DNA of 64,000 nt, from assembly GCA_025463785.1 (NCBI GenBank), contig JAODBD010000006.1, positions 100,577 to 164,576 on the forward strand, written 5' to 3'. A program made the position numbers and the translations under genes. Positions within the stretch are counted from its first letter, which is position 1. Each line of letters starts with the position of its first letter. The notes beneath the pieces are model-generated. The model ran no database searches, was not told the origin of the DNA, and saw nothing but the letters and a program-made list of their open reading frames with translations. Positions 10,792-20,427 of the stretch are shown one piece after another. The DNA is from Glaciihabitans sp. Its GTDB lineage: Bacteria > Actinomycetota > Actinomycetes > Actinomycetales > Microbacteriaceae.

Positions 10792-10872
10792 CTCGTAAGG
10801 CTACGACGGCCACCCGTGAACTCGGCGGGATCGGCCGTTAGGATCCCGTTAGGAAATACTTTGTTGTAAGCC

Positions 10873-10895
10873 AGTACTATTGCTGATACAGTACT
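10873..10895 (+). promoter_or_regulatory. Candidate PadR operator
   Basis: Two AGTACT palindromes (10873-10878, 10890-10895) 17 bp apart, immediately before the padR start at 10900. Confidence 0.45.
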
Positions 10896-10899
10896 TGAC

Positions 10900-11286
10900 A
10901 TGGCACTCAACAACGAGGACAACCCGGTCGTGCAGGCGCACTCTGAGCCGTTCGCATCCGACCTCCTTCGGGGCCACACCGACACCATCGTGCTCGCTGT
11001 GCTGCGCCGCGGAGAGAGCTACGGCTACGAGATCTACAAGACGATTCGGGATGCAACGGGCGGCGACTACGAAATCAAGGAAGCGACCCTCTACGCCACG
11101 TTTCGCCGTCTCGTCAAAGACGGTCTCGTGGAGGCCTACTGGGGTGATGAGACGCAGGGCGGCAGGCGCAAGTACTACCGCGTCACCGAGGCGGGCCGAG
11201 CGGTCTACCACCAGAACGTCGCGGACTGGGCGGCAACCCAGCGCATCATCAACACACTGCTGAACCTGGAAGGCGCAAGCGAATGA
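10900..11286 (+). CDS. PadR family transcriptional regulator
   Basis: LLRGHTDTIVLAVLRRGESYGYEIYKTIRDATGGDYEIKEATLYATFRRLVKDGLVEAYW...GGRRKYYRVTEAG. Confidence 0.95.
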   Translation: MALNNEDNPVVQAHSEPFASDLLRGHTDTIVLAVLRRGESYGYEIYKTIRDATGGDYEIKEATLYATFRRLVKDGLVEAYWGDETQGGRRKYYRVTEAGRAVYHQNVADWAATQRIINTLLNLEGASE

Positions 11287-11424
11287 ATACGACAGACAGC
11301 TCGAATATCCACCGGTATCGTGGTCGGGTTCGTCTGGTCGTGGCTCGCGCTCGTCGCCGGGCTCATCGTGTTCATGCTGGTTCTGGCGAGGATGCTGTTC
11401 CCCGCCAATTCGAAAGACAACTAA
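11283..11424 (+). pseudogene. Small membrane protein, apparent frameshift after the coupled ATG
   Basis: ATG 11283 overlaps the padR TGA. The +1 frame encodes STGIVVGFVWSWLALVAGLIVFMLVLARMLFPANSKDN* ending at 11424. Confidence 0.5.
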
Positions 11425-11534
11425 ACAGCACGCAAACGGTGGCCAACGCGACCGGCGCGCGTGTCGCCGGTCGTCGATCCACCTCTCGTGCCAGCGTAAA
11501 CTCAGGGTAGGGGTCGCACACCGGGGGTCGTTGT

Positions 11535-12749
11535 ATGCGAGGAATTGCACGATTGGCTTTGCAACCAATCATGCGTGGTTGGAGCGCCACAATTCTTCGA
11601 AATCTCAGTTTCGTCGAACGACCGATCGGCTACCCGCATGCGCACGCGAGTGGGGTGGACAGTCACCGAGTGCTGCTGTTCGGCAGCGGCGCTTCGGTCG
11701 GGTGGGGCGTTCTTTCCCACGAGCTCGCACTCCCGGGCAATCTGGCGAGGGCTCTGTCTGTTGAGACGGAGCGTGGCGTCGACGTGGATGTCATCACAGA
11801 CGCTCATCTGGTCGCGGCGAACGCGATACCGATGCTTGCGAAACTGCAACTGTGGAAGTACGACGCCATCGTCATCACGCTTGGGCTCAATGAGGCGGTG
11901 GGGCTGGATTCGCTCGTGGACTGGCGTCGCGACTACGACACCCTGCTCGACTATGTGGCGCGGAACAAGGCGCCGACCTGCCGAGTGTTCGCGCTCGGGG
12001 TGCATGCCATCACTCAAATCACTCGCTTTGACGCACTGATGGCGCCGATCATCCACGAGCATCGAACGGCGCTCAACGAGATCACAACGCACCTGTGTGA
12101 CGACCGATCCCGGGCGACGTTTGTGCCATTCAATCCGCCTCCGTTCCTGCACAAGCGCCGGTATCGGACCACCGGCGATTATCGTATTGCCGCAGAGATC
12201 CTGGCCTCGACAATGGCTCCCCAACTCACCCCGGGCATCGGCACGATCGCCTCCTCAGGAGGTGACTCGGTGCGCTCCCCCAGCGAATCGGATCGACAGC
12301 GCGCAGTCGACGCGCTGAGGATTGTGGACACCCCGGCCGAGTCAGACTTCGACAGGATCGTCGCTTTCGCGAAACAGGCGTTCGGCACATCGTCCGCGGC
12401 GTTCACGATCATCGACCGCGACCGGCAGTGGGAAATGTCCAGAGCGGGAACGCTCGGCCTGGAGGTATCGCGGGTCGACTCGTTCTGTTCGACAACGATC
12501 GAGGAGTGCGGCCCTCTCGTGGTAGCCGATGCCCGGTCTGACCCGCGATTCATGAACAGTTCACTCGTTGCGAGCGAACCGCACATTCGGTTCTATGCCG
12601 GTTTTCCCATCGAGAGTCCCACGGGCGAGAGGATTGGTGCGCTCTGTGTTTTTGACCACAGGGCTCGCCCTGCCGACTCGGTCGACCTAACGCTGCTGCG
12701 CGACCTGGCGATCATGGTGCAAAAGAACCTCTGGTATCGCACGCCATAG
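11535..12749 (+). CDS. SGNH/GDSL-like hydrolase domain fused to a C-terminal GAF domain
   Basis: RVLLFGSGASVGWGVLSHELALPGNLAR...DAIVITLGLNEAVG, then GAF-like FDRIVAFAKQAFGTSSAAFTIIDRDRQWEMS...FYAGFPIESPTGERIGALCVFD. Confidence 0.75.
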   Translation: MRGIARLALQPIMRGWSATILRNLSFVERPIGYPHAHASGVDSHRVLLFGSGASVGWGVLSHELALPGNLARALSVETERGVDVDVITDAHLVAANAIPMLAKLQLWKYDAIVITLGLNEAVGLDSLVDWRRDYDTLLDYVARNKAPTCRVFALGVHAITQITRFDALMAPIIHEHRTALNEITTHLCDDRSRATFVPFNPPPFLHKRRYRTTGDYRIAAEILASTMAPQLTPGIGTIASSGGDSVRSPSESDRQRAVDALRIVDTPAESDFDRIVAFAKQAFGTSSAAFTIIDRDRQWEMSRAGTLGLEVSRVDSFCSTTIEECGPLVVADARSDPRFMNSSLVASEPHIRFYAGFPIESPTGERIGALCVFDHRARPADSVDLTLLRDLAIMVQKNLWYRTP

Positions 12750-12794
12750 CGAAGGCCTTGCACGATTTACATAACAGGTTTATATTCTTCTGCT

Positions 12795-13241
12795 ATGGGA
12801 AACGATGCTTTGAGCGATGAGCAACTAGCCGTTGCCCGATCCCTCGAACGCGTCATCGCGTGGCTCCGGGATTCCCGCGAGGTCGCCGGGCTCTCAGCCA
12901 GCGCCCTCAGCGCGCTGAGCCGTCTGCAGTCGATGGGGTCGCTCCGCGTGACCGAACTCGCCGATCGCGAGGGTCTGACCCAACCCGGGATGACCACCCT
13001 CATCCATCGGCTCGAAGAGGCCGGCCTCGCCGTACGAGAGCCGGATCCCACAGACGGGCGCGCGGTGCGGGTGACCGTCACCGCTGCCGGCATCGCACGA
13101 GTGACGGCACATCGCAACGCCCGCGCCCAACTCATCGGCGCCCGGCTCACCGAGCTGACTGCCGAAGACCAGAACGCTTTGAGAGCGGCACTCCCGGCGC
13201 TCGACCATTTCGCACATCCAACACCCTCGCTACAGAACTGA
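12795..13241 (+). CDS. MarR family transcriptional regulator
   Basis: LSALSRLQSMGSLRVTELADREGLTQPGMTTLIHRLEEAGLAVREPDPTDGRAVRVTVTAAG. Confidence 0.92.
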   Translation: MGNDALSDEQLAVARSLERVIAWLRDSREVAGLSASALSALSRLQSMGSLRVTELADREGLTQPGMTTLIHRLEEAGLAVREPDPTDGRAVRVTVTAAGIARVTAHRNARAQLIGARLTELTAEDQNALRAALPALDHFAHPTPSLQN

Positions 13242-13252
13242 GGCAGTACTTC

Positions 13253-14536
13253 ATGACGTCCCACACGTCTACACCAGATGGTTCGCGCCCAAGCCCGTTT
13301 AAACAGCCAAGAGCGGTGTGGGCGGTCGCCTTCGCGTGCGTCGTCTCGTTCATGGGCATCGGCCTCGTTGACCCGATCCTGAAGACGCTCGCTGGCCAGC
13401 TCAATGCGACGCCGTCGCAGGTCGAGCTGCTGTTCACAAGCTACCTGGTCGTTACCGCCGTCGCCATGTTGGTCACAGGATGGGTTTCAAGCCGGATCGG
13501 CGCGAAGAAAACCCTGATCGCCGGGCTCATTCTCATCGTGGTGTTTGCCGCGCTTGCCGGGTCGACGAACAGCATTGCGGGGATCGTCGGCTTCCGCGCA
13601 GGATGGGGACTCGGGAATGCGCTGTTCATTGCGACATCCCTCGCCGTCATTGTGAGCTCGGCGGCGGGCGGATTCGCGGGCGCCATCATCCTGTACGAGA
13701 GCGCACTCGGGATCGGGATCGCGCTCGGCCCGCTCATCGGCGGCACCCTCGGCCAGATCAGCTGGCGCGGCCCGTTCTACGGCGTCGCGGTGCTTATGGC
13801 CATTGCGCTCGTTGCGACCGCCGTTTTCCTGCCGAAGACGCCCCCGGCCCCGCACAAGCAGCGGCTCTCCGAACCACTTGCTGCCCTCAAGCACCGCGCT
13901 CTCGCCATCACCAGCGTGGTCGGACTCCTCTATAACTGGGCGTTCTTCACGCTGCTCGGCTACTCGCCGTTCCTGATGGGGATCGACAGTCCCATCCAGC
14001 TGGGCGCCGTGTTCTGTGGATGGGGCATCCTGGTCGCAATATTCGCTGTGCTCGGTGCGCCTCGGCTTCAGCGACGTTTCGGCACGCCGCGCACCCTGTA
14101 CGTCAACTTCGTGCTCATGGCGATCGACCTCGCCATCATCGGGATCTTCCCGAACAACCACGTCATCGTGATCGTCTGCGTCATCGTCGCCGGTGCATTC
14201 ATCGGCGTGAACAACACGCTGGTGACGACCGCCGTGATGAGTATCGCGCCCGTCGAGCGGCCGGTCGCGTCGGCGACCTACGGATTCGTCCGATTCATCG
14301 GCGGCGGTCTCGCGCCCTGGGTCGCCGGCATCCTGGTCACCCGATTTAATAGCAGCGTGCCGTTCCTGTTGGGCGCGGGCACGCTCCTCACAGCAGCGAT
14401 CGTTCTCAGCACAGTTCACAGATCATTGGATGCCGCCGACCGCGGCGAAATCGCCCAGCCGGCCACTACCGAGTTGGACGAAATCGAGAACGAAGACCCG
14501 CTGCCGGGTGCCGCGGGAATCGGCAACGCAGACTAA
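13253..14536 (+). CDS. MFS transporter
   Basis: 12-TM-type sequence (VWAVAFACVVSFMGIGLVDPILKTLA). Start set at ATG 13253, just after marR. Confidence 0.9.
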   Translation: MTSHTSTPDGSRPSPFKQPRAVWAVAFACVVSFMGIGLVDPILKTLAGQLNATPSQVELLFTSYLVVTAVAMLVTGWVSSRIGAKKTLIAGLILIVVFAALAGSTNSIAGIVGFRAGWGLGNALFIATSLAVIVSSAAGGFAGAIILYESALGIGIALGPLIGGTLGQISWRGPFYGVAVLMAIALVATAVFLPKTPPAPHKQRLSEPLAALKHRALAITSVVGLLYNWAFFTLLGYSPFLMGIDSPIQLGAVFCGWGILVAIFAVLGAPRLQRRFGTPRTLYVNFVLMAIDLAIIGIFPNNHVIVIVCVIVAGAFIGVNNTLVTTAVMSIAPVERPVASATYGFVRFIGGGLAPWVAGILVTRFNSSVPFLLGAGTLLTAAIVLSTVHRSLDAADRGEIAQPATTELDEIENEDPLPGAAGIGNAD

Positions 14537-14627
14537 TAGTCTCCCCGATGAATCACCCCTGGCGACAACACGGCAATAGCGACGCGGCTACGCACCAACC
14601 CGCAGCAGCCCCGCCATACTGGGAATC

Positions 14628-16124
14628 GTGCGCGTCGCAAGAGAGTACCCGGTGCTTCGTCCGTGGCGGTCGGTGCGCGTTCGTTTGCTGACCGGGCTCG
14701 TTATCATCTCTGCACTGGGTCTGGTGGGCGGCGGCTCAACCACCTTCCTCATCCAACGCGCGCGAATACTCTCAGGGGTCGATTCGAATCTCTCGTCCGA
14801 GATCGCAGCAGCCAGGTCGATCGTTCTGGGCGCGGCAAACAGTCGGTCAGCGGATTCGACCTCGCCCGCCTCGAAACCGCAGCCCTTTCGCTCCGCCACA
14901 ACCGCGCTCAATGCCGTTGTTGGCCGAGTGCTACCCGATACGAGCGAGAGTTCGCTCGGCATCCTCAACGGGCGTGCGACCTACGTGCCCGGCGTCACGA
15001 CTAGCTTCCATCTGGAGGATATCCCCGGATTCGTCACGCGCATCGTCACGCTGAGCGACGACGGCAGGGTGCATATCGGAACAGTCGCGAGTCGCTGGGG
15101 ACCGCTGCGGTACGTTGCCGCGCCACTGACCGTCACCGGAAGCAGCGACAAGGGCATCTTTGTGGTTGCTTCCAGACTTGATGTCGCGCTCGGCGACCTG
15201 ACTGGCGCATTTCAGACCTATTGGATGGTCGCTGCCGCCGCCATTGTCATCGTCGGATCGTTGGGTTGGTTCATTGCCGGGCGACTGCTCCGACCGATCC
15301 ACACCCTGCGGCTGGCGGCATCCCGAGTCACCTCAAGCCATCGCGGAGAGCGGATCGCCGTTACCGGCAACGACGATATCTCCCAGTTGACCATGACCGT
15401 CAACCTGATGCTCGATCGACTGGATGAAGCAATTACCGACCAGCGACAGCTGCTAGAGGATGTCCGCCACGAACTCCACACCCCCATCACGATTGTGCGC
15501 GGACACCTCGAGGTCATCGACCCGAACGATCCCGCCGACGTTCTCGAAACTCGTGCGCTCGCCATCGAAGAACTCGATCGGGTCTCCGGACTGGTGGAGG
15601 ACCTGGCCCTACTCGCCGATGCGCAGAGGGAACCGCCAAGACTCGAGGTGACGGATGTGGCGAAGCTGACGAAGCAAATCTTTGCCAAGGTTTCTGTCCT
15701 GCCCGATCACACCTGGACCCTCACTGACATCGCCCGGATATCCAGTCCGCTTGACCGAGCACGAATCACGCAGGCCTGGCTGCAACTCGTCGACAACGCC
15801 GCCAAATACTCCCCCATCGGCTCGCCCATTGAGCTGGGTTCCACGAATGGGACGGCGGAGCTTGAACTGTGGGTTGAGGACCACGGCCGCGGTGTACCCG
15901 CGGAGGCCGCCGCACGGATCTTTGAGCGATTCGGGAGGGCCGACCCCGGGCGGGGAGTCGGGGGCTCGGGGCTCGGCCTGTCGATAGTCGAGACCATCGC
16001 CCTGTCGCACGGCGGTCGCGTGACGTTCGATTCATCCCCGGAGCGCACCAGATTTTCGCTTCTCTTACCGCACGCAACCGCGTCGACCGCCGCGGAATCG
16101 AGTGGGAAGAGTGGATCGGTATGA
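14628..16124 (+). CDS. Sensor histidine kinase (HAMP, HisKA, HATPase)
   Basis: LLEDVRHELHTPITIVRGHLE H-box; GRGVGGSGLGLSIVETIALSHGG G-box; GTG start. Confidence 0.93.
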   Translation: MRVAREYPVLRPWRSVRVRLLTGLVIISALGLVGGGSTTFLIQRARILSGVDSNLSSEIAAARSIVLGAANSRSADSTSPASKPQPFRSATTALNAVVGRVLPDTSESSLGILNGRATYVPGVTTSFHLEDIPGFVTRIVTLSDDGRVHIGTVASRWGPLRYVAAPLTVTGSSDKGIFVVASRLDVALGDLTGAFQTYWMVAAAAIVIVGSLGWFIAGRLLRPIHTLRLAASRVTSSHRGERIAVTGNDDISQLTMTVNLMLDRLDEAITDQRQLLEDVRHELHTPITIVRGHLEVIDPNDPADVLETRALAIEELDRVSGLVEDLALLADAQREPPRLEVTDVAKLTKQIFAKVSVLPDHTWTLTDIARISSPLDRARITQAWLQLVDNAAKYSPIGSPIELGSTNGTAELELWVEDHGRGVPAEAAARIFERFGRADPGRGVGGSGLGLSIVETIALSHGGRVTFDSSPERTRFSLLLPHATASTAAESSGKSGSV

Positions 16125-16777
16125 CATCCATTCTGATGGCCGAAGACGAGGAACGAATTTCGACGTTCGTCGAGAAGGGCCTGCGAGCGGCCGGATTCGA
16201 CTGCACGATCGCCACCGATGGAGCCACCGCTCTCGCGCTGGGGCAGAGTGGCCAGTTCCAGCTCATGATCCTCGACATTGGCCTGCCTGTCCTCAATGGA
16301 TTCGAGGTGCTTCGACGGCTGCGGCGCACCGATGCGTCCCTCCCCGTCATCATGCTCACGGCCCGACACTCGATCGATGACACGGTCGCGGGCCTCGACG
16401 ACGGCGCGAATGACTACCTGACAAAGCCGTTCCGGCTCGATGAGCTCCTCGCGAGAATCCGGCTCCGCCTCCGTGAGAGTGGAGCAAGTGAGGGTTCTGA
16501 GCTTCGGCACGGTTCACTGCGGCTCGATTTGCGCACGCGCAAGGGCCAGGTCGGTGACACTGTGGTGGAACTGTCTGCGCGCGAATTCGCGCTTGCCGAG
16601 GAGTTTCTGAAGCACCCTGGCCAGGTGCTCACCCACGAACAGCTTCTCAGTCGCGTGTGGGGCTACGACTTCGATCCGACCTCGAACGTCGTGGAGGTAT
16701 ACGTGCGTTACCTGCGAACGAAGCTCGGCCCGGATGTGATCGAGACAATTCGCGGAACAGGCTATCGACTGAGGTAG
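16121..16777 (+). CDS. OmpR/PhoB-type response regulator
   Basis: ILMAEDEERISTFVEKGL..., LMILDIGLPVLNGFEVLRRLR, KPFRLDELLARI, winged helix at C-terminus. Confidence 0.95.
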   Translation: MTSILMAEDEERISTFVEKGLRAAGFDCTIATDGATALALGQSGQFQLMILDIGLPVLNGFEVLRRLRRTDASLPVIMLTARHSIDDTVAGLDDGANDYLTKPFRLDELLARIRLRLRESGASEGSELRHGSLRLDLRTRKGQVGDTVVELSAREFALAEEFLKHPGQVLTHEQLLSRVWGYDFDPTSNVVEVYVRYLRTKLGPDVIETIRGTGYRLR

Positions 16778-16821
16778 GACGCCGTCTCGGACGGGCTACG
16801 GGGCAATCCCCGCGACTGACG

Positions 16822-17325
16822 CTATGGCTTTTTAGGCTTCGTTGGCTTCGGAGACTTCGTTGGCTTCGGGGCCTTCGGTGGTTTGGGAGCCTCGGGTGGC
16901 TCGCCGGCTTTCGGCGGCCGGCTGCTGTCCGGTGTGCCAGCAGCATCCTTACCGTCACCCTCGGACGAAGGCGGTGGTGCGCTCTCGCCCGGCCCGGCCC
17001 CGACGCCATCCGAACCCGACGGATCCGATCCTGGCGGCGTGCCCGGAGAAGCGAGATCGAGCCCCGAATCCCCCAGCATCTTTGCGTCATGCTCGCCAAC
17101 GACGATCACGGACTTGCCCGCGGTCGTGACAGTTGGGCCCGTCGCGAAGTGAGTGGGGTGATAGTTCTTCGGGATGAGCAGGGCAGCAACGCCCTTCAGC
17201 TCAGCGGTTTGCTGTGGCACTGGTGAAGCGAAGGCTCCCGCTGCCGCTCCACACAGGGCACCCACCAGAACCGCGGCAAGCGCGGTGGTCATGAGCAGCG
17301 GGCGTTTCACAAGGTCATTCTGCAC
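16822..17325 (-). CDS. Secreted small protein with Pro/Lys repeat tail
   Basis: Signal-like MTTALAAVLVGALCGAAAGAFA; C-terminal PPKAPKPTKSPKPTKPKKP. Confidence 0.6.
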   Translation of the reverse strand: MQNDLVKRPLLMTTALAAVLVGALCGAAAGAFASPVPQQTAELKGVAALLIPKNYHPTHFATGPTVTTAGKSVIVVGEHDAKMLGDSGLDLASPGTPPGSDPSGSDGVGAGPGESAPPPSSEGDGKDAAGTPDSSRPPKAGEPPEAPKPPKAPKPTKSPKPTKPKKP

Positions 17326-17398
17326 GAGGAACGCCGGCGCAGCGCCCAGATAAGAAGAATCTAAGCCAGTCGTCTATGCCGAGCTTCGGCAGGCGCGA

Positions 17399-18634
17399 TC
17401 AGCCGTGATGCTTGTCCTTCCCATGGCCGGGCCCGTGCTTGGGGGGCGGGGGACTCGGGACGGTCTGCGTGGGAATGGGGGTGAAAGTCACCACGGGCGT
17501 CGGGACCAGGCTGCTTCCTACAGCTGGCGTGGTCGGCACGGTAGACGGGTGGATGAGCTGGTTGAACTCGGTACCTCCGAGCACTGCCGCGGTAGTCAGG
17601 ACCGCGGCCGCGACAAGGACGAGCGCCACGATCGGAGCAACACGGCGTGCGCGGCGTCGCTGCACAGCGGCCTCCGCCACGTCGGCTCGCGGCATGAGAA
17701 CAGTTGGTGTGGTCTCGAGAACTCGTGTGGGAGCGAGTCCCTCATCCGACCCATCGACTATGGGAGCAACGGCCTCCCCGGCCAATGATCGCGCAGCCAA
17801 GACGGCGCGCGCCTGCGCGGCGACCTCCGTGGCCGTGGGCCGGGATGTGGGTTCTCTCGCTGTCATCGACAGGAGCAGCGATCGCCATTCGGCGTCGACA
17901 CTTCCGGGTATGGTCGGGTCGCGCACCAGGCGAGCGCTGACGGCTTCCACCATCGTGCCGGGAAATTCACGCGTTCGAGTGAGGGCCTCGAGCAGCACCA
18001 GCCCCAGCGAGTAGATGTCGCTTGGTGCGCCCAGTTCGCCGCCCCGCGCCTGCTCCGGGCTCAGATACGCGGCCGTGCCGATCAGCATCCCGGTCTGGGT
18101 CAGCCTGGTGGAATCGGCAAGATGGGCGATTCCAAAGTCGGCCAGCTTTGCCGAAAACTCGAACCCCGGGATCGGCGAGGGGCCGAGGAGGATGTTCGCT
18201 GGCTTGATGTCGCGGTGGATTATCCCCCTCGCGTGAACGACGCTGAGTGCCTCCGCGATATCCGCGGCCATTTTCCAGCCATCAGCCCAAGGGATCGGGC
18301 CCGCTTCGATTCTGGTGCCGAGATTGGGGCCCTCGACGAATTCCATGACCAGGAAGGTGCGCTCCTCCCCGTCGATCGAAGTCACACCGGCGTCGAACAG
18401 GGTGATGAGCGCGGGGTGGCTCACCGCTGCGAGCAGCCGGATTTCCGCCCGCTCGCGCTCGGCAGAGACGTTATCGTCTGGCGCGGCACTCATGATCTTG
18501 ACGGCGACCACACGGCCAAGTAGTTCATCGTCGGCACGGTAAACGGAGGCCATGCCGCCGACACCGATGGGCGACAGGATGCGATAACGAGAACCTACAA
18601 GATCGCCGGCCCGGTCGTCACGCGGCTCGTTCAC
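17399..18634 (-). CDS. Serine/threonine protein kinase (PknB-like) with C-terminal TM segment
   Basis: YRILSPIGVGGMASVYRADDELLGRVVAVKIM, IIHRDIKPANILL, ADFGIAH. Start set at GTG 18634. Confidence 0.93.
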   Translation of the reverse strand: MNEPRDDRAGDLVGSRYRILSPIGVGGMASVYRADDELLGRVVAVKIMSAAPDDNVSAERERAEIRLLAAVSHPALITLFDAGVTSIDGEERTFLVMEFVEGPNLGTRIEAGPIPWADGWKMAADIAEALSVVHARGIIHRDIKPANILLGPSPIPGFEFSAKLADFGIAHLADSTRLTQTGMLIGTAAYLSPEQARGGELGAPSDIYSLGLVLLEALTRTREFPGTMVEAVSARLVRDPTIPGSVDAEWRSLLLSMTAREPTSRPTATEVAAQARAVLAARSLAGEAVAPIVDGSDEGLAPTRVLETTPTVLMPRADVAEAAVQRRRARRVAPIVALVLVAAAVLTTAAVLGGTEFNQLIHPSTVPTTPAVGSSLVPTPVVTFTPIPTQTVPSPPPPKHGPGHGKDKHHG

Positions 18635-18873
18635 CGAGCACCTCCACATCGCGAGCGCCGGGCACACCCGCCATTCCACACTATGGCAACCGGATACCCA
18701 ATAAGTCCGGCCGGAGCCCCGTCAGGGGAAGATAAGAGCATTCTAAGCAAAACCCCCCTCCTGGGGGTCGACCAGCCGTGCGGTGCCTCGTAGTGTAGAA
18801 ATATCCACTTGGTGCGGAGCTGACGGGGGTCAGCGAATCGCGAAGCTCATTGAGCCCGAGTGCAAGTCGAAAT

Positions 18874-18904
18874 GGTGTGGGCGAATTCGGGTTTCGCCCA
18901 CACC
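18874..18904 (-). terminator. Candidate intrinsic terminator downstream of the MFS gene
   Basis: GGTGTGGGCGAA-TTCGGGT-TTCGCCCACACC, a 12-bp stem hairpin just beyond the stop at 18920. Confidence 0.6.
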
Positions 18905-18919
18905 TTTCACACACCTTTC

Positions 18920-20371
18920 TTAGCCGACCTCTGCCGGCACCCGAAGCTCTGTCGTTGGCTCAGCAACTCCCGCCGGCTCGAGGCGAACGCGCGACCGCCG
19001 CACCGACGGCACCAGGAATGCTGCGACGAATGCGGCGAGCGAGAAGACTGCGAGCACGGTGAACGCGGTCGTGTACGACGATTCGAGCGGCAGCCCGAGT
19101 GCATCCGTGTGGCTGGTCACGATCGCACTCACTACGGCGGTGCCAATGGCCCCACCGATCGTGCGGATGTTCACGCTCATCCCGCTCGCGGCTCCGGTCT
19201 GGTGCGCTGGCACCCCCTGCACGATGAGGCTCGACATCGCCGAGTAGGCGAGCCCAAGCCCTAACCCAAAGACGCCGGAGGCAACCGCGACCTGCCACGG
19301 CGCCGAGTGCAGGAAGACGAACAGGGTGGCCGCCACCGCGATCGCCGCCGACCCAAAAGCCAGCTGGGACTTGAAGCTCAGGACGGGCGCGATCGGGCCG
19401 CTCACGAATCCGGTAATGGCCATCGTCACGAGCATCGGCAGCAGAAGCAGCCCGGACTCGGTGACGGTCGCCCCGAATCCATAGCCGGTGCTGGCCGGGG
19501 TCTGCGTGAATTGCGGCAGGAATGCGTAGGTTGCGAACATCCCGGCCCCGAAGAGCAGCGCGACCAGGTTGGTGGTCCAGATGGCGGGCAGCCGCATCAT
19601 GCGCATGTCGATCACGGGATTGCTCGAGCGGTACTCGACGAAGATCCAGAGCGCGATCAGGATGGCAGCGAGAGCGAACAAGCCGATCACGAGCGGCGAT
19701 CCCCAGCCCCATTCGTGCGCCTCGCTCAGGGGCAAAAGCAGTGCGACGAGCCAGCCAGCGAGCAGAATTCCACCCAGCCAATTGATGCGACCCCCCGAGC
19801 GCGACGCCGACTCGGGCACGAACACGAAGGCAAGGACCCCGACAATCGCGGTAACGATCATGGGGATCCAGAACAGCCAGCGCCAACCGAGCGCGCCAAC
19901 GATCGGGCCGGCAAGGACAACGCCCAGGCCGCCCCCGACCGCGATGATCGCCGAGATCGCGCCCACCGCAGAGGACACCCGGCGAGCGGGGAAGACGTCA
20001 CGCACGATGCCGAAGGCGAGCGGGAAGATTGCGCCGCCGAGGCCCTGAATCAGCCGCGCAACGATGAGCACACCGAGGGATGGGGCGAGGGCTGCGATCA
20101 AATTGCCGAGCACGATGGCGCTGAGCGCGATGAGGAAGGTCCGACGCTTCCCGACCATGTCGCCGACTCGACCGAGAAGGGGCGTCGCGATGGCCGCCGA
20201 GAGCAGCCACGCGGTGATGACCCAGGTGACGGCCGATTGGGTCGTTCCGAGGTCGTGTTGGATGGTCGGTAGAACGGGGTTGAGCAGCGATTGCAGGAGG
20301 GAGAATGACGCGGCGGCGGCGGCAAGCACCGCGAACGTAATGCCGGGCCTGGTACGGCTGAGGGATGACAT
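18920..20371 (-). CDS. MFS transporter (EmrB/QacA-like DHA family)
   Basis: LNPVLPTIQHDLGTTQSAVTWVITAWLLSAAIATPLLGRVGDMVGKRR. Start set at ATG 20371. Confidence 0.93.
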   Translation of the reverse strand: MSSLSRTRPGITFAVLAAAAASFSLLQSLLNPVLPTIQHDLGTTQSAVTWVITAWLLSAAIATPLLGRVGDMVGKRRTFLIALSAIVLGNLIAALAPSLGVLIVARLIQGLGGAIFPLAFGIVRDVFPARRVSSAVGAISAIIAVGGGLGVVLAGPIVGALGWRWLFWIPMIVTAIVGVLAFVFVPESASRSGGRINWLGGILLAGWLVALLLPLSEAHEWGWGSPLVIGLFALAAILIALWIFVEYRSSNPVIDMRMMRLPAIWTTNLVALLFGAGMFATYAFLPQFTQTPASTGYGFGATVTESGLLLLPMLVTMAITGFVSGPIAPVLSFKSQLAFGSAAIAVAATLFVFLHSAPWQVAVASGVFGLGLGLAYSAMSSLIVQGVPAHQTGAASGMSVNIRTIGGAIGTAVVSAIVTSHTDALGLPLESSYTTAFTVLAVFSLAAFVAAFLVPSVRRSRVRLEPAGVAEPTTELRVPAEVG

Positions 20372-20427
20372 GATGTCCTTTCGAACGCGCAGCACCATCC
20401 ACCAGCCGAATGGCAGGTGGTAGAGTG

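Noticed and set aside
9578-10813. 411-aa minus ORF overlapping the APC permease
   Set aside because: Same strand, different frame, Arg/His/Ala-rich shadow of a clear membrane transporter.
18751-18770. ACCCCC-CTCCT-GGGGGT hairpin
   Set aside because: Could be a terminator or chance G/C palindrome; no T-tract and no clear upstream transcript.
19307-20272. 321-aa plus ORF
   Set aside because: Antisense shadow of the MFS gene; composition DGR/EQ-rich with no recognisable motif.
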